DNA of 64,000 nucleotides from contig CM059587.1 in NCBI GenBank assembly GCA_030407085.1, forward strand, positions 33,639,001 through 33,703,000, written 5' to 3'. Positions within the stretch are counted from its first letter, which is position 1, and each line of letters opens with the position of its first letter. The translations under genes and the position numbers were made by a program. This document shows positions 49,645 through 60,225 of this stretch, piece by piece. The notes below the pieces were generated by a model. It had not been told where the DNA came from. It searched no databases and worked only from the letters and a program-made list of their open reading frames with translations. The DNA comes from Trichopria drosophilae. Lineage: Eukaryota; Arthropoda; Insecta; Hymenoptera; Diapriidae.

Positions 49645-50640
49645 AACCAATGGTCTGAATATTCAGGCCATCAAAATATCTATGCCTGTTATCAGTTCTA
49701 TCCATCTAGACTTGCTCAATTCTTCTTTTTCTTTCCCTACACAATGGAAGAAAGGATTCATTATTTTGATTAATAAAAACCCTCATCCTATCGCTTTATT
49801 CGATTTTAGGCTTATTGCTATCCTTTGTGTCTTAGGAAATTTGTTGGAGAAGATAGTTTTCGCGCAAATTATGGAATACATAAATTCGAAAAGTTTGTTA
49901 AATCTAATCCAATCTAGTTTTTCAAAGAGATTTTAGTACTCTTTATGCAGATGATAACAACTACTTCGTTGCACACCGTCGGAGTTGAGTGTCTCTATTG
50001 GGCACGTTGATGAAGATATTGGAGCAATAATTGATTCGTCCAAAAGAAATGGGTTAATATTAAACATGTCAAAAATTAAAACCGTCATAGTTGGATCCGT
50101 AGACAATTTTTTCAATCCACTTCAGTACCCAGAAACTAATGTTAATGGCATAGTAATTTCATTTGTTAGTGAATTCTCTAACCTTTTTGTCACTCTTGAC
50201 TCAAAGTTAACTTGGCCAACGCGCGTTAATGAAATATCCGGACGTGTCAATTGCATCTTACACAGGCTAAAATACAATAAAAACTTACGTTCCAGAAATC
50301 TTCAAATTAAGTTCATTATTAAACACAATGAGCAGAGTGTAAAGCAGTGTTCCGAAACTACTTTATATCATTTTATATTGTCAAAATAAAGAATACATAG
50401 ACGCCGATATATCTTTATTACATATTATCACTTAGTTGCTGCACCATCATATTTCTTGTTATTATAATTCGAGCTCTGTTATTTGTACATATTACATTAT
50501 TTTATATTCCATGTATTGTACTCCTTCTTTATCTATACTAAAATTTCTTATGTGTTAAGCAGCGTCGTGGAAACGAATCATTTTTTTTCATCTAGGTCTT
50601 AGAAATAAATAAACAGACAAACAAACAAACAAAACAATGT
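49645..50640 (+). pseudogene. Broken non-LTR retrotransposon (LINE), reverse transcriptase part
   Basis: The first part (49649-49936) reads like the N-terminal side of a LINE reverse transcriptase: NGLNIQAIK, TQWKKGFIILINKNPHP, then LIAILCVLGNLLEKIVF and LIQSSFSKRF. It jumps directly to LYADDNNYF (49941-49967), the catalytic YADD box, so roughly 70-100 residues between are deleted. A frameshift near 49983 follows, then NGLILNMSKIKT and DSKLTWPTRVNEISGRVN (to 50389). The tail ends in AAAC repeats (about 50610-50637), typical of a LINE 3' end. The copy is dead. Jockey/CR1-type clade is likely but not resolved. Confidence 0.75.
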
Positions 50641-51043
50641 ATTTTCCATTATTTACTTCAAATGAGTAATAGAGATTTAGCTTTACTTACATGGCAAAAT
50701 AACATGTTCTGGACAACTTTGAGAAGAATAGAATGGAACAAAATCAAATACACGTTGTTCCTACAATATTATTGATTCCGACCAAAAATATCCGAGACGA
50801 AAACATGGTCCAAAATATCTACAATAAAAATATCCAACTGGAAAGCACATAAGGGAGAATAGTCCAGAGACAAACTTACGATAGAGAATATAAGAGGATC
50901 TTGTCGATAAATAGTCAATAATAATGTGGCATACAGAATTCAACCGGTTTTACTAAACGTATTATATACAGAATCAGTTAAATACATAAATATTGTGTTA
51001 AAGTTGATGCAAAGAAAAGAAAACTAAAATTATTAATATTATA

Positions 51044-51100
51044 ACTTAACCTAGCCTAACCTAACGTAACCTATCCTAATCTAATTTATTCCAACCTAAT
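51044..51100. repeat. Degenerate CCTAA-like tract (interstitial telomere-type)
   Basis: CTTAACCTAGCCTAACCTAA continues as ...CGTAACCTATCCTAATCTAA. It resembles the insect telomere repeat TTAGG read on the other strand, but is imperfect and often CCTAAC, a common simple repeat in some insect genomes. Confidence 0.5.
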
Positions 51101-51321
51101 CAAACCAAACGTACTATAATGTAATACACTATTTAAAGGATTCGCATTACATTAAACACTGTAAGCGTGTTAATGCAATTACATTTGAATATAATATAAT
51201 AAATTGACTTTTGAATATTTTTTTCGGAATCTTTTGGTTCGGATATTTTGGCCAGGTATCAGTTGTCGTGATACCCATTGTAAAAGAGAGCGTTTTAAAA
51301 ATCATCAAATTTGTCAAATAA

Positions 51322-51992
51322 CACTGGTCAACAAATTTGAAGCAATTTTGTGTCAATTTAGGGTCGCTGAATCCGAATCCGATAATGAACATTTTTTATT
51401 AGCTTTTGTATTCACGAAACACGGGATCAAAGTTCGAAAAAACGCCGTTTTGTGCAATGTTTGAGATAGTATATCTTTCCACAGAAATGAGGTAACACAT
51501 TCAGTAATAGCTTAAAATAATACTTATCTCTATTAATATAATTATGCGCAGAAGTATGTGTAGTTACCGTATATAAACAAGAAATTTATAAAGGTATAAT
51601 TCATATAAAAAGATATCATACATATTGACTTCATTCACAGCGCGATAGAGCGCAGTAGATACAGACGGTAACAGTGAGACGAGCATTTCACGCATACAAA
51701 CAAATTGCCATTCAAAGCACTATTTTGTTTAGATGGTTGCATTACATTTTTTAGCGTAAAATAGGAGCTATAAGCATTATTTTAAACTAATACTGAAACT
51801 ATTACCTCATTTCTGTCGAAAGATATACTATCTCAAACATTGCACAAAACGGTGGTTTTTCAAACTTTGACCCCGTGTTTCATGGAACCAAGAGCTAATA
51901 AAAAATGTTCATTATCGGATTCAGATTCAGCGACCCCAAATTAACAAAGATTAGCTCATTTCATCTCCGAAACATTTTCGTGTTGACCAGTG
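51322..51992. mobile_element. Harbinger-like MITE with TAA target duplication
   Basis: The ends CACTGGTCAACA and TGTTGACCAGTG are perfect inverted repeats, flanked by TAA on both sides (51319-51321, 51993-51995). A 3-bp TWA duplication fits PIF/Harbinger. Long inner arms (about 51330-51500 and 51800-51975) share GGGTCGCTGAATCCGAATC, TTTGTGCAATGTTTGAGATA and AATGAGGTAA in inverse. Fragments of the same family lie at 14287 and 18100. The right end is 67 bp from the ort exon 2 acceptor. Confidence 0.8.
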
Positions 51993-52059
51993 TAATTTAT
52001 TATAATACTTATTATATTTTTTCCATCTGTACTATGTTGACCTGTTATCTATATTTTAG

Positions 52060-52204
52060 GAAAAGTTTGGAGTTTTTCGATCTTTTACCAGAAGATCCGA
52101 AGCTCTATGACAAAATGCGACCGCCCAAAAAGGACGGACAAGCCACTGTTGTATATTTTCACGTGACGGTGATGGGTTTGGATTCCATAGATGAAAACTC
52201 AATG
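52060..52204 (+). CDS. ort: ort exon 2: start of the ligand-binding domain
   Basis: It encodes residues 36-83 (plus the last base of Gln35): KSLEFFDLLPEDPKLYDKM, RPPKKDGQATVVYFHVTVM and GLDSIDENSM. LLPED...YDKMRPPKKDGQ and VYFHVTVMGLDSIDE are hallmark ort/HisCl2 sequences, distinct from GluCl, GABA and pH-gated channels. Acceptor TTTTAG, donor GTAATG, ends in phase 0. Confidence 0.95.
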
Positions 52205-52908
52205 GTAATGTAAATAATTATCTTTATATTTTATTTAATTATAGTACATATTAAAATAATGCATCAAGTACACCACACATTGTAGACTATTAAACATTTG
52301 CTGGTATAAACCATAATGCCATGTTTGACAGTTTTTGGTGTTAATGTTTAACGGATGTAATTTTGTTAATATTGTCCTGAAATCAGGTGTAATATATTTT
52401 TAATTTCATTAAATAACAACGATTTCACTCGGAAAAAAATTAACGTGTGACTTATTTTATCTATACAAAGCATCTTTGAAAATATATATTAATTCGGTTA
52501 AAAAAATAGAGTTGTTTCTTTTTGTATCAAGTCGTAAAATTCAGATTAGCATTAAGAAAGAAAATATACACATCTCTTAATTAATGTTTAAATTAACAAA
52601 AACAAAATATTCTTTAAAAATTCATTTAAAAGGTATATAATATTTTTTCCTTCCAAAGGATCGAACCCGAAGGGATATTGATACGATTCATAGTATTGGT
52701 GAAAGAAGTCCTTTTGCACTATTGAATTATCTAAAACGTACTCGGAAAAATCTATAGTTGGGTCACAGATATTAAAGTTGTATTATTGTATATATGATGT
52801 TTGATAATATTTTTTATGCGTAATTATAGGGACCTTCAACATGTTCACTAAATAATCATTTGTCATATTTCTAGTTTCAACCAGTAATTTAAGTTCCATT
52901 ATTTTTAG

Positions 52909-52991
52909 ACATATGCTGCAGATATTTTCTTCGCTCAAACCTGGAAAGATAACAGGCTTCGGCTTCCAGAAAATATGACCACTGAATATAG
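52909..52991 (+). CDS. ort: ort exon 3: ligand-binding domain
   Basis: It encodes TYAADIFFAQTWKDNRLRLP and ENMTTEY plus two bases of Arg111. NMT is a glycosylation sequon. Acceptor TTTTTAG, donor GTACAC. Confidence 0.95.
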
Positions 52992-53337
52992 GTACACTTT
53001 TGTTTCTTATTAAATTTATATTTAAAAACGGGCTCAGTTGACCAAACCTGCTAGATTACATACTCACAGGGAGTTTGTATATTAGAACCAAAAAATTAAT
53101 TTGTGATAACCAAACATTTTGGTTGCGATGATGTTCGGGAGTATTCGTATCTGTAATTCTATTTAGCATTAAATGCAGCGTATTATTTCATAAGATTTAT
53201 CTAGAATGCCGAAATAGAATGAGCATAATTAAAGGCGTTTAAAATTGGTCCACAATTGAAAGGAATAATGAAAAACATAACATAAGATACTTTTGTGTAC
53301 AAAATATGTATAAATATATATTAATCTTTGTTTTAAG

Positions 53338-53481
53338 ACTGCTGGAAGTTGATTGGCTGAAGAATATGTGGAGGCCAGATTCCTTCTTCAAGAATGCAAA
53401 GTCTGTGACTTTTCAGACAATGACGATACCAAATCATTACTTATGGTTGTACAAAGACAAGACGATTTTATACATGGTGAA
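53338..53481 (+). CDS. ort: ort exon 4: ligand-binding domain
   Basis: It completes Arg111 and encodes LLEVDWLKNMWRPDSFFKNA, KSVTFQTMTIPNHYLWLYKD and KTILYMV, plus two bases of Lys159. WRPDSFFKN and TIPNHY-WLYKDKTILYM are conserved in histamine-gated channels. Acceptor TTTTAAG, donor GTAAGT. Confidence 0.95.
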
Positions 53482-54051
53482 GTAAGTTACTTATTTATTA
53501 AGGGTATTATAGTGGCCCAAAGTGTAGTATTTTGTGCTCACGATCAGAATAAAGTATTTTCAGTTTTGTCAAACAGATTACCGGTCGTAAATGGATAAAA
53601 AGCTTACTGAATTGTAATCAACAGATACATATGCAAAACGACGTCTTCTGACCTTCCTCAAAATGAGTTTAATGACTAATGAAAAAAACGATAATTCAGT
53701 TATAAGAATGTAATTAAATCTAATATTTATGATCATTTCTTTGATATCAATTATTCCATACAAAATTATTGCAAGTCAAAATATTGTTTACATGGACATA
53801 ACTACAATTTCATTTGAATTTCTATATTGTAATAATATAAAGACGATAATTATATTGAAATTGAAATATGTGTTTTTTTTTGGTATGTTTATTAAGTAGC
53901 TTTTTGTTCATTTTATCAAGTTACAATTTTTAATAAATAAAAAATCAGCTGAAAATTTAATATTCATTTAATTTTGTTTACAAAATTAATCGTTATTATA
54001 TATAGTATTGATACAAACTAGAAAATGTAATAATTCATATTTATCTTTCAG

Positions 54052-54134
54052 ACTAACACTAAAGTTGTCGTGCGCCATGAACTTCCTAATTTATCCTCAC
54101 GACACGCAAGAGTGCAAGTTGCAGATGGAAAGTT
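54052..54134 (+). CDS. ort: ort exon 5: Cys-loop
   Basis: It encodes LTLKLSCAMNFLIYPHDTQE then CKLQMES. The signature Cys-loop is C166 to C180 with 13 residues between. Acceptor CTTTCAG, donor GTAAGA; it ends with the first base of Leu187. Confidence 0.96.
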
Positions 54135-54837
54135 GTAAGAGACATTTGTTAAATTTGATTTAATTAAATATTCCCAGAAATGAATTAATTCTTATTTTAA
54201 GCAGTAGAATGATTTTCAATCTTATATTTTATTTACTTATTTCATTAGCATATCTATAGGATAACAGTTTTTATTCAATTGAATAATATATAATTTACCA
54301 TTTTTACCATTTTACTGTCCGAACATCGAAGTAAAGTACATCTTTATTCTTAAAAGGATCATTTAATGATATACTTAGGGGAAAGTTCGGTGGACTCTAG
54401 GTATTTACCTATAGATTTCGGATAATTCAAAATAAAAATTAGAGTTTTCACAAAGGTGAAATTATTGGATGGATATGCTCCAAAATCTAATCGGTTCATT
54501 CTGAACGATGGGAGTATCCAAACAGAAGTTGAAAAAGACAATTTGTGTATTCGTTCATGAGTTATTGCGTGTACATACGGCAAAATTCAACGGTATAAAA
54601 AATACCGGCGTGTATAGCCTCTAACGGCCCAAACAAAATCAGATGTCGCACTAAAAAATCGGTTATTTCAAAACAAAAAAATTCTTAAAGAAAAACTTTT
54701 CATTGACAAATTTAAAACTTCGCTTGCCTTGCGTTAGACAAAGTAAACATTTTTTGGCAAAGGTTTACAGCGTTAATGAGTTAATTGAATACATTTTATT
54801 TTGAAAAGTTGCCAAAAGATTTAATAATTTGACATTT

Positions 54838-55085
54838 TAAAAATCGCTGTTGTAGTCGCGAATGTACTTGATACAATGATGTAAGTAGTAACAGTCCGCA
54901 TAGTATTTTATCAAAGTAGGAAAAGAGTATTATTACTATGCATAATGCGCACCAACGATTATTTAAACTTCACCATGCCATAAATTAATCGATTTTGATT
55001 TTATGTACTAGCTCTTATCATACTTTAATAAAATTTGTCTGTTTCGGAGGTTCGATCTTAGTGGCAAAAATCACCCATATTTGCA
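54838..55085. repeat. Diverged relative of the 19.9-kb MITE in ort intron 5
   Basis: TGTTGTAGTCGCGAATGTAC and CTGTTTCGGAGGTTCGATCT correspond to TGTTGTAGTTGCGAATATTAC and CAGTTTCGGAGGTTCCATTT of 19882-20282, in the same order. The ends are no longer clear. Confidence 0.6.
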
Positions 55086-55671
55086 GGAAAACGACAAACA
55101 GATTTACTATTTTTCCTCCAAATTCTATCCAATCGGATTTGGTATTGCACAATTATTATTTTAATGTTTTTTTAAAATGTCCTGAAATCACGAAGTAAAA
55201 GTTATATTTCCAATAAACTAAAGTGGCCGGAGCAATCGGACTTCCCCCTATTCAATTTAATGAATTAAATGAATTCATACTTAAAATTTTTATAATTTAA
55301 AGAGTTTCATGAATTAATAACATGTTTATTATCATCCAGGTATGATAGTTACTTTTCGAACAGTTTCTATTACTGCTGTCTTTGTTGTCATGACATTTTG
55401 AAACGAAAAGTCAGGTGTTATTGCTATTGTTATTGTCAAAATAATAAATTGTCATTACGTTATTAGTTAGTTATTAATTCGAAGTTTGTTATTAATTCGA
55501 TTTTTTAATGATGTGCATATCATACTATTAAAGATTTTAACAATAGCGGTTATAACGGTTTTATTCAGAACGAGACTCCTTTGTTGCTCGAAAAGCGAAA
55601 TAAACGAATCAAAATCGCTTGGTTGTACTTGCGATAATTGCTCTAACAATAAAGCAATGTTCATTCAACAG

Positions 55672-55806
55672 TGTCGCATACGACGGATGAAATGATTTTT
55701 CAATGGGATCCCGACGTGCCCCTCGTCGTTGACGAAAACATCGAATTACCCCAGTTGCAGCTTGTGAAGAATTACACGGCTGACTGCACGCAGGTTTATT
55801 CTACTG
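55672..55806 (+). CDS. ort: ort exon 6: binding loop region
   Basis: It completes Leu187 and encodes SHTTDEMIFQWDPDVPLVVD, ENIELPQLQLVKNYTADCTQ and VYST, plus one base of Gly232. C225 is the first cysteine of the second disulphide typical of glycine/histamine/glutamate-type channels; NYT is a sequon. Acceptor TTCAACAG, donor GTATGT. Confidence 0.96.
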
Positions 55807-56257
55807 GTATGTCATTTACTAATTGCAATCCTTTCTAGGTGTAAATAATCCAGTGGAAGGTTTTCTAAGGGGTATTTAAAGCCAATTACCTCGAAAGAAA
55901 TATTTTAAAAGTATTTTCACAACATTTTGTGTTCATATTAAAACACTGTATAATTATTTTCTTTATTGGTTTTTCTGTAAAATTGTAATTTTTCAAATTA
56001 CTTGTAAAAGTGTTTCATGAAAAGATTATTACTTAGTAAGGTTACACTTTTATAGTAATACTCGTCAAAATATCACGCTCAAACATATCACCAGCAAAAT
56101 GTTAAAAAATAAAAAAAGGAAAAATGTATTAAATACAAAAAAGTTTTTAGGAATTAACTTAACTTAACCTTATTTAATCGAGTCTAACCTGAGTTAAGAA
56201 TGTAATATTTCTCGTGGCTTTTCGCATAATTTACTATAAGGATAACCATCATTAATT

Positions 56258-56465
56258 TTCGGTACTATACCCGTAAAATCCGATTTTACGGCCTACTTTC
56301 TGTCCATAAAATGAAATTTTATGGATCACGTGTAACAGGAATCTGCGCTATCAAAAAGATAACCCATATGGACTAAATGCAGTCCGCGAAATCAAATTTT
56401 TACAGCTTTCAGTACCGAAATAGTATTTTTCGATACAAGGCCGTAAAACCAGATTTTACGGCTCG
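56258..56465. repeat. Dispersed repeat copy (same family as 931-1160)
   Basis: CCCGTAAAATCCGATTTTACGG at the left and CCGTAAAACCAGATTTTACGG at the right are each near-palindromic. Between them are the phrases shared with the Ssdp intron copy. It lies in ort intron 6. Confidence 0.7.
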
Positions 56466-56987
56466 AATGCAATATAATAGTATGAGGATACGATAGTCTA
56501 AAAATAATGTTCATAAAGATTGTATCAACACATTTTACAATACTATTTAGATCCTCCTTATGACATAAAACCAGTAATATCAGTAACTTTAATTATTTTT
56601 TTTATATTTAAATCTTAATTTTGAATTGATTTTTTTAAGAGAATGGCCCACATATAGGTTAGCCTTATTTTTCATCATTATCTTTATTTATATACTTCAA
56701 AGTACTTGTATTGGGGCCGTAATTATTGATAGACGTGTCATAAATGAAACATAAACAATAATGTTAATAATAATACAATTAATAATACAAAGTTGATGAA
56801 AATGCCAGTAAATTGTATAATGTAAATCTATTTTGAAATAAAAAGAAAGTGAATTAATGCAAGTATTCATAATAAATTTCAAACAATGGATTGGCAAAAA
56901 TTGATCTATTAATTTTAAAATCCCTGGGAAAGTGCTGAATACTGCTAACAACATAGCTGGATTAATCGTATATTTGATTTCAATTAG

Positions 56988-57692
56988 GGTTAGTTCGGGT
57001 GAGATGGGACACTTTTTCAAAAATAATTTCTCATACCGCACATGCTAAACTTTCATAGGTACATAGTGCATACTATGTTTATTCGATATCGGAAGCATAG
57101 GATTACCCAATTTATGAAATCTTTTTCGCTGCTTTTTATCCGTCAAAGTACAATTGAAAAAGAAATTGTCGGGTATACAAAAATAACATTAAAGTAGTAT
57201 TTTGTTGATAATACTAACCAAAAAAGAGAAAAATAAAAAATATAAATATCAATTAAATCAAAAACTTCGGATGTTTTCATTTAACATGCAATAATACAGG
57301 GACTAGTGTACAAATAGTAAAGAAATACTAGCTAATTCATGACTACTACTACTATTAAATGATTTCTTCATAGTATATCAAATGTGTCTTATTCACTTTC
57401 AAATAGGCTTAAAAGATATAATTTGATGATATAATCATTATAAATAGTAAACAAAATCGCTTCAAAAACGTGCCATCCCATCCGAATAGGGCAAGTTAGA
57501 TGGGACATCAACCTGTACATAATCTGAGTATAAACTGAGCGCAATAGTCATAAACACAATAGAAAATTCACGACGGGAGTTGATGAATTTTTTTTAATGT
57601 ATAAAACTTTAATATCCTATGCACTTATTAGGGGGGCTGCGAATTAAAGTAGCTGAATATTGAAGAGTTCCATTTCACCCGAACTTATCCTA
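56988..57692. mobile_element. MITE with TTAGTTCGGGTGAGATGGGAC ends
   Basis: The left end TTAGTTCGGGTGAGATGGGA is matched in inverse by TTCCATTTCACCCGAACTTA at the right. An internal partial copy (GCCATCCCATCC...AGTTAGATGGGACATC) lies near 57470-57510. It is in ort intron 6, shortly before exon 7. Confidence 0.7.
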
Positions 57693-57761
57693 CGACAATA
57701 ATTTATTTAAATGATTCCAATGGTTTTAAATAAAGCAACTATTTTCATTTCATTATTTCAG

Positions 57762-57862
57762 GTAATTTCACCTGCTTGGAAGTCATATTCGTATTAAAAA
57801 GACGATTGGGTTACTACTTATTTCACACGTACATTCCGACGTGTCTTATTGTAATTATGTCA
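57762..57862 (+). CDS. ort: ort exon 7: end of binding domain and M1
   Basis: It completes Gly232 and encodes NFTCLEVIFVLKRRLGYYLF then HTYIPTCLIVIMS. C236 pairs with C225. The segment from YYLF to IVIMS is most of membrane helix 1. Acceptor TTTCAG, donor GTAAGT, ends in phase 0. Confidence 0.96.
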
Positions 57863-58064
57863 GTAAGTAGTTAAATATCTTCTTAATTTTAGAGATCTTA
57901 TTTAATTTTGGTCTTATATAATTGTCTATCTGATGTTATAAATTCTTATTTTTTTGTTTATGTGTAGTTATCTTTAAATTAACAATGAAAACTCCGAAAG
58001 AATAACACAAATAAGCTACAAATACAAAAACTACTTAATGTAGAAATATCAGTTTGACGTAGTT

Positions 58065-58458
58065 TTAAACCATTAACGCCCATGGGGACACTTTTTTCAT
58101 CAATTTTTCAAAGCTCTAGATGGGATAAATTTGGGCCTCACCAATTTTTCGGATACCATTTTAGATCATTCTGACGTTCAGACATTCCCTCCACCATCTA
58201 ATTTGGATTCAAAGTAGTTCTATAACAGGCAGTTGATATAAAATCCAATTAAAAAAAAAGAAATTCGGTATTTTTTACACTTATACTCAGTTTTTGGTAA
58301 TAATATTTTTTTCCCATTTTGGATGTCACCATTGGAACGATCGACAAAAAAGCTATTAATTTTACATGTTCAAAAACTTTTGAGGCCCAAATTTATCCCA
58401 TCTAAAGAGCTCTGAAAAAATCGTGAAAAATGTGTCCTCGTGGCCGTTAATGGGTCAA
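58065..58458. mobile_element. piggyBac-like MITE in ort intron 7
   Basis: The ends ACCATTAACGCCCATGGGGACAC and its inverse GTGTCCTCGTGGCCGTTAATGGG are flanked by TTAA (58065) and a mutated TCAA (58455). Arms continue with AGATGGGATAAATTTGGGCC on both sides in inverse. No coding sequence. Confidence 0.7.
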
Positions 58459-58717
58459 GTTAACTTTTAACTTTTAAACTTAGTTTTAACAATATGACAC
58501 GCAACCAAAACCAATAGGCTGTCAGTTATACTTTTAAAAATCTCATATTAAAATACCTTGATAGATGTTGGTTCATGTCATAAAGATCAGTTGAAATTAT
58601 TGGGCCCTAAAATTCACATGGGTTCAAACATTCGTGAGTTTCATGAACATACCACGTGATCCGTGGAAACTTATTTTAAAATGCAATTAGTTAAACTGGT
58701 ATCACTTATTTTAACAG

Positions 58718-59041
58718 TGGTTATCCTTCTGGATAAAGCCAGAAGCAGCTCCAGCTAGAGTCACATTAGGAGTGACATCGCTTCTGACACTATCGACGCA
58801 ACATGCGAAGAGTCAAGCGTCTTTACCACCGGTGTCTTATTTGAAAGCCGTGGATGCTTTTATGTCAGTATGTACAGTTTTCGTGTTCATGGCCTTGATG
58901 GAGTATTGTTTGGTGAACATTGTACTGGTCTTAGGCGAAAGTAGCGATCCTCCAAACCCTCCGCCACCACCTCCACCTCCAGCGACATCATCAGTTCCAG
59001 ATCCAACCAAATTGGATAAGATTTTTGAGATCGCCAATAAG
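58718..59041 (+). CDS. ort: ort exon 8: M2, M3 and first half of cytoplasmic loop
   Basis: It encodes 108 residues (266-373). [19 protein letters not shown] contains the PAR motif (277-279) that marks anion-selective channels. M2 continues as [20 protein letters not shown], and M3 is [32 protein letters not shown] proline run of eight (about 345-354) and [11 protein letters not shown] follow. Compared with the sequence I would expect after NIVL, there are two extra residues (VL) before GESS. Donor GTAACG, ends in phase 0. Confidence 0.95.
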
Positions 59042-59334
59042 GTAACGCTTGGATGATAATTATTTATTCACTGTACATGCCGTGTCTTGAATCAAAGTTA
59101 CTACTTATAATGTGCATCAGCAAGCCATTGCTAGACCTCATTTTTTCTTGTTGATTACTCAGCCCAAAAAATAAAAGCAGATGTACTATTATTAAAAGGC
59201 TCTTGGATAAAATGTTTTAATGCTTAATTATTGTCTCAAAAATGAAAATGTTTTTTATTTGTATGCGTACTTTGCTTCGAGACGCGGATTTTATATTGTG
59301 TATTATCATTCAAGTAGAAATCGTTGTTACACAG

Positions 59335-59520
59335 GAAAATGCAATGCTGCTCTCTGGCCGATCTCAGAAGTCCTCAACGAGCCCACCACCAGGACTTTCA
59401 CGTGAAAAAATCGTCAAACGTCGTGCACTCAACATCGATCGCGTGTCTCGTTTTTTATTTCCCGCTCTCTTTGCATTACTCAACATCACATACTGGATAA
59501 TGTTTGCAAAATATATATAA
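59335..59520 (+). CDS. ort: ort exon 9: end of loop, M4 and stop
   Basis: It encodes 61 residues and TAA. ENAMLLSGRSQKSS and a PPPG stretch lead to the basic KIVKRRALNIDRVSRF and membrane helix 4 (FLFPALFALLNITYWIMF), ending AKYI. Drosophila ort ends in the same way. It begins in phase 0 after a TTACACAG acceptor, joining ...EIANK to ENAML. The cytoplasmic M3-M4 loop is short for this family. Confidence 0.93.
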   Translation, partial: ENAMLLSGRSQKSSTSPPPGLSREKIVKRRALNIDRVSRFLFPALFALLNITYWIMFAKYI

Positions 59521-60225
59521 ATGTAAAGTTGAAAGGCGAGGAAATCAATTAAGATCATGGTTGTATTTAAATCCGCAGATTTACAGCGATTTGTCAAATA
59601 CACTTGGAGAACTCGAAAAAAGCCAGGTATATTCGAGGGAATCCAAGAAACGGGTTCTACAAAGTCCAAACAATAAACTCCAAGAAAGCCAAATGGACTG
59701 ATCACATCAGAACAAAACCCAAAAAATAAGAAAATGAGAAATCATTTCGACAAAAATTTTTGAATTTTCTGCTTTCCATACATTAATGCAGTGCAAAAAA
59801 ACTCCAAATACGGTTTGAGCGAGACTCTTTAAGCAATGATGCCGAGAGCGAAAATATTCGTCGGTTCCGCAACAGCATGCTTGACTGGTTTCAGTATGAA
59901 AGATTGTAATTAGAATACGTAAATTGTAAGATTGTTTTGTTTTGTTTGTATATTTTCTTATATCCTCTTTATAAACCATCCATTTTAGAAATGTTACATT
60001 GTCTTGTTATATTATTATATCATAACTTTATCGTTTGTCAACAAAAGATATCTATAGGTCGGAGTACTATAAATGGAGTGTTAAATATTCCGCCCAATCT
60101 GCAGTTGCAAAAATGAAGAAAGATCGTGCTCGATTCGCTTATGATAAGATTTTACTAAGAACATATAATATATATTATCGATAATTTTCCGAATTTGTGC
60201 GATAAATAAACTATTAGTATAACGA
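59521..60225 (+). other. ort: Probable ort 3' UTR
   Basis: Non-coding sequence after the stop. AATAAA occurs at 59672-59677 and, more convincingly, at 60205-60210 (GATAAATAAA). The end of the transcript is inferred. Confidence 0.4.

Larger units (their letters stand above)
41217..52059 (+). other. ort: ort intron 1 (10.8 kb), repeat-rich
   Basis: The intron runs from donor GTAAGT to acceptor TTTTAG. It contains a foldback element with 9-bp target duplication, G-rich repeats, a broken LINE, a CCTAA-like tract and a MITE ending about 70 bp before exon 2. Stretches 41.2-43.5, 44.4-47.4 and 47.8-49.6 kb are AT-rich with nothing recognised. A short coding exon inside cannot be excluded, but none is needed for phase. 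Confidence 0.7.

Noticed and set aside
51044..51100. True telomere or chromosome end
   Set aside because: The CCTAA-like tract is short, imperfect and inside an ort intron.
54359..54583. Extra ort exon in intron 5
   Set aside because: Neighbouring exons 5 and 6 already join in phase to complete Leu187, and the frame shows no channel sequence.
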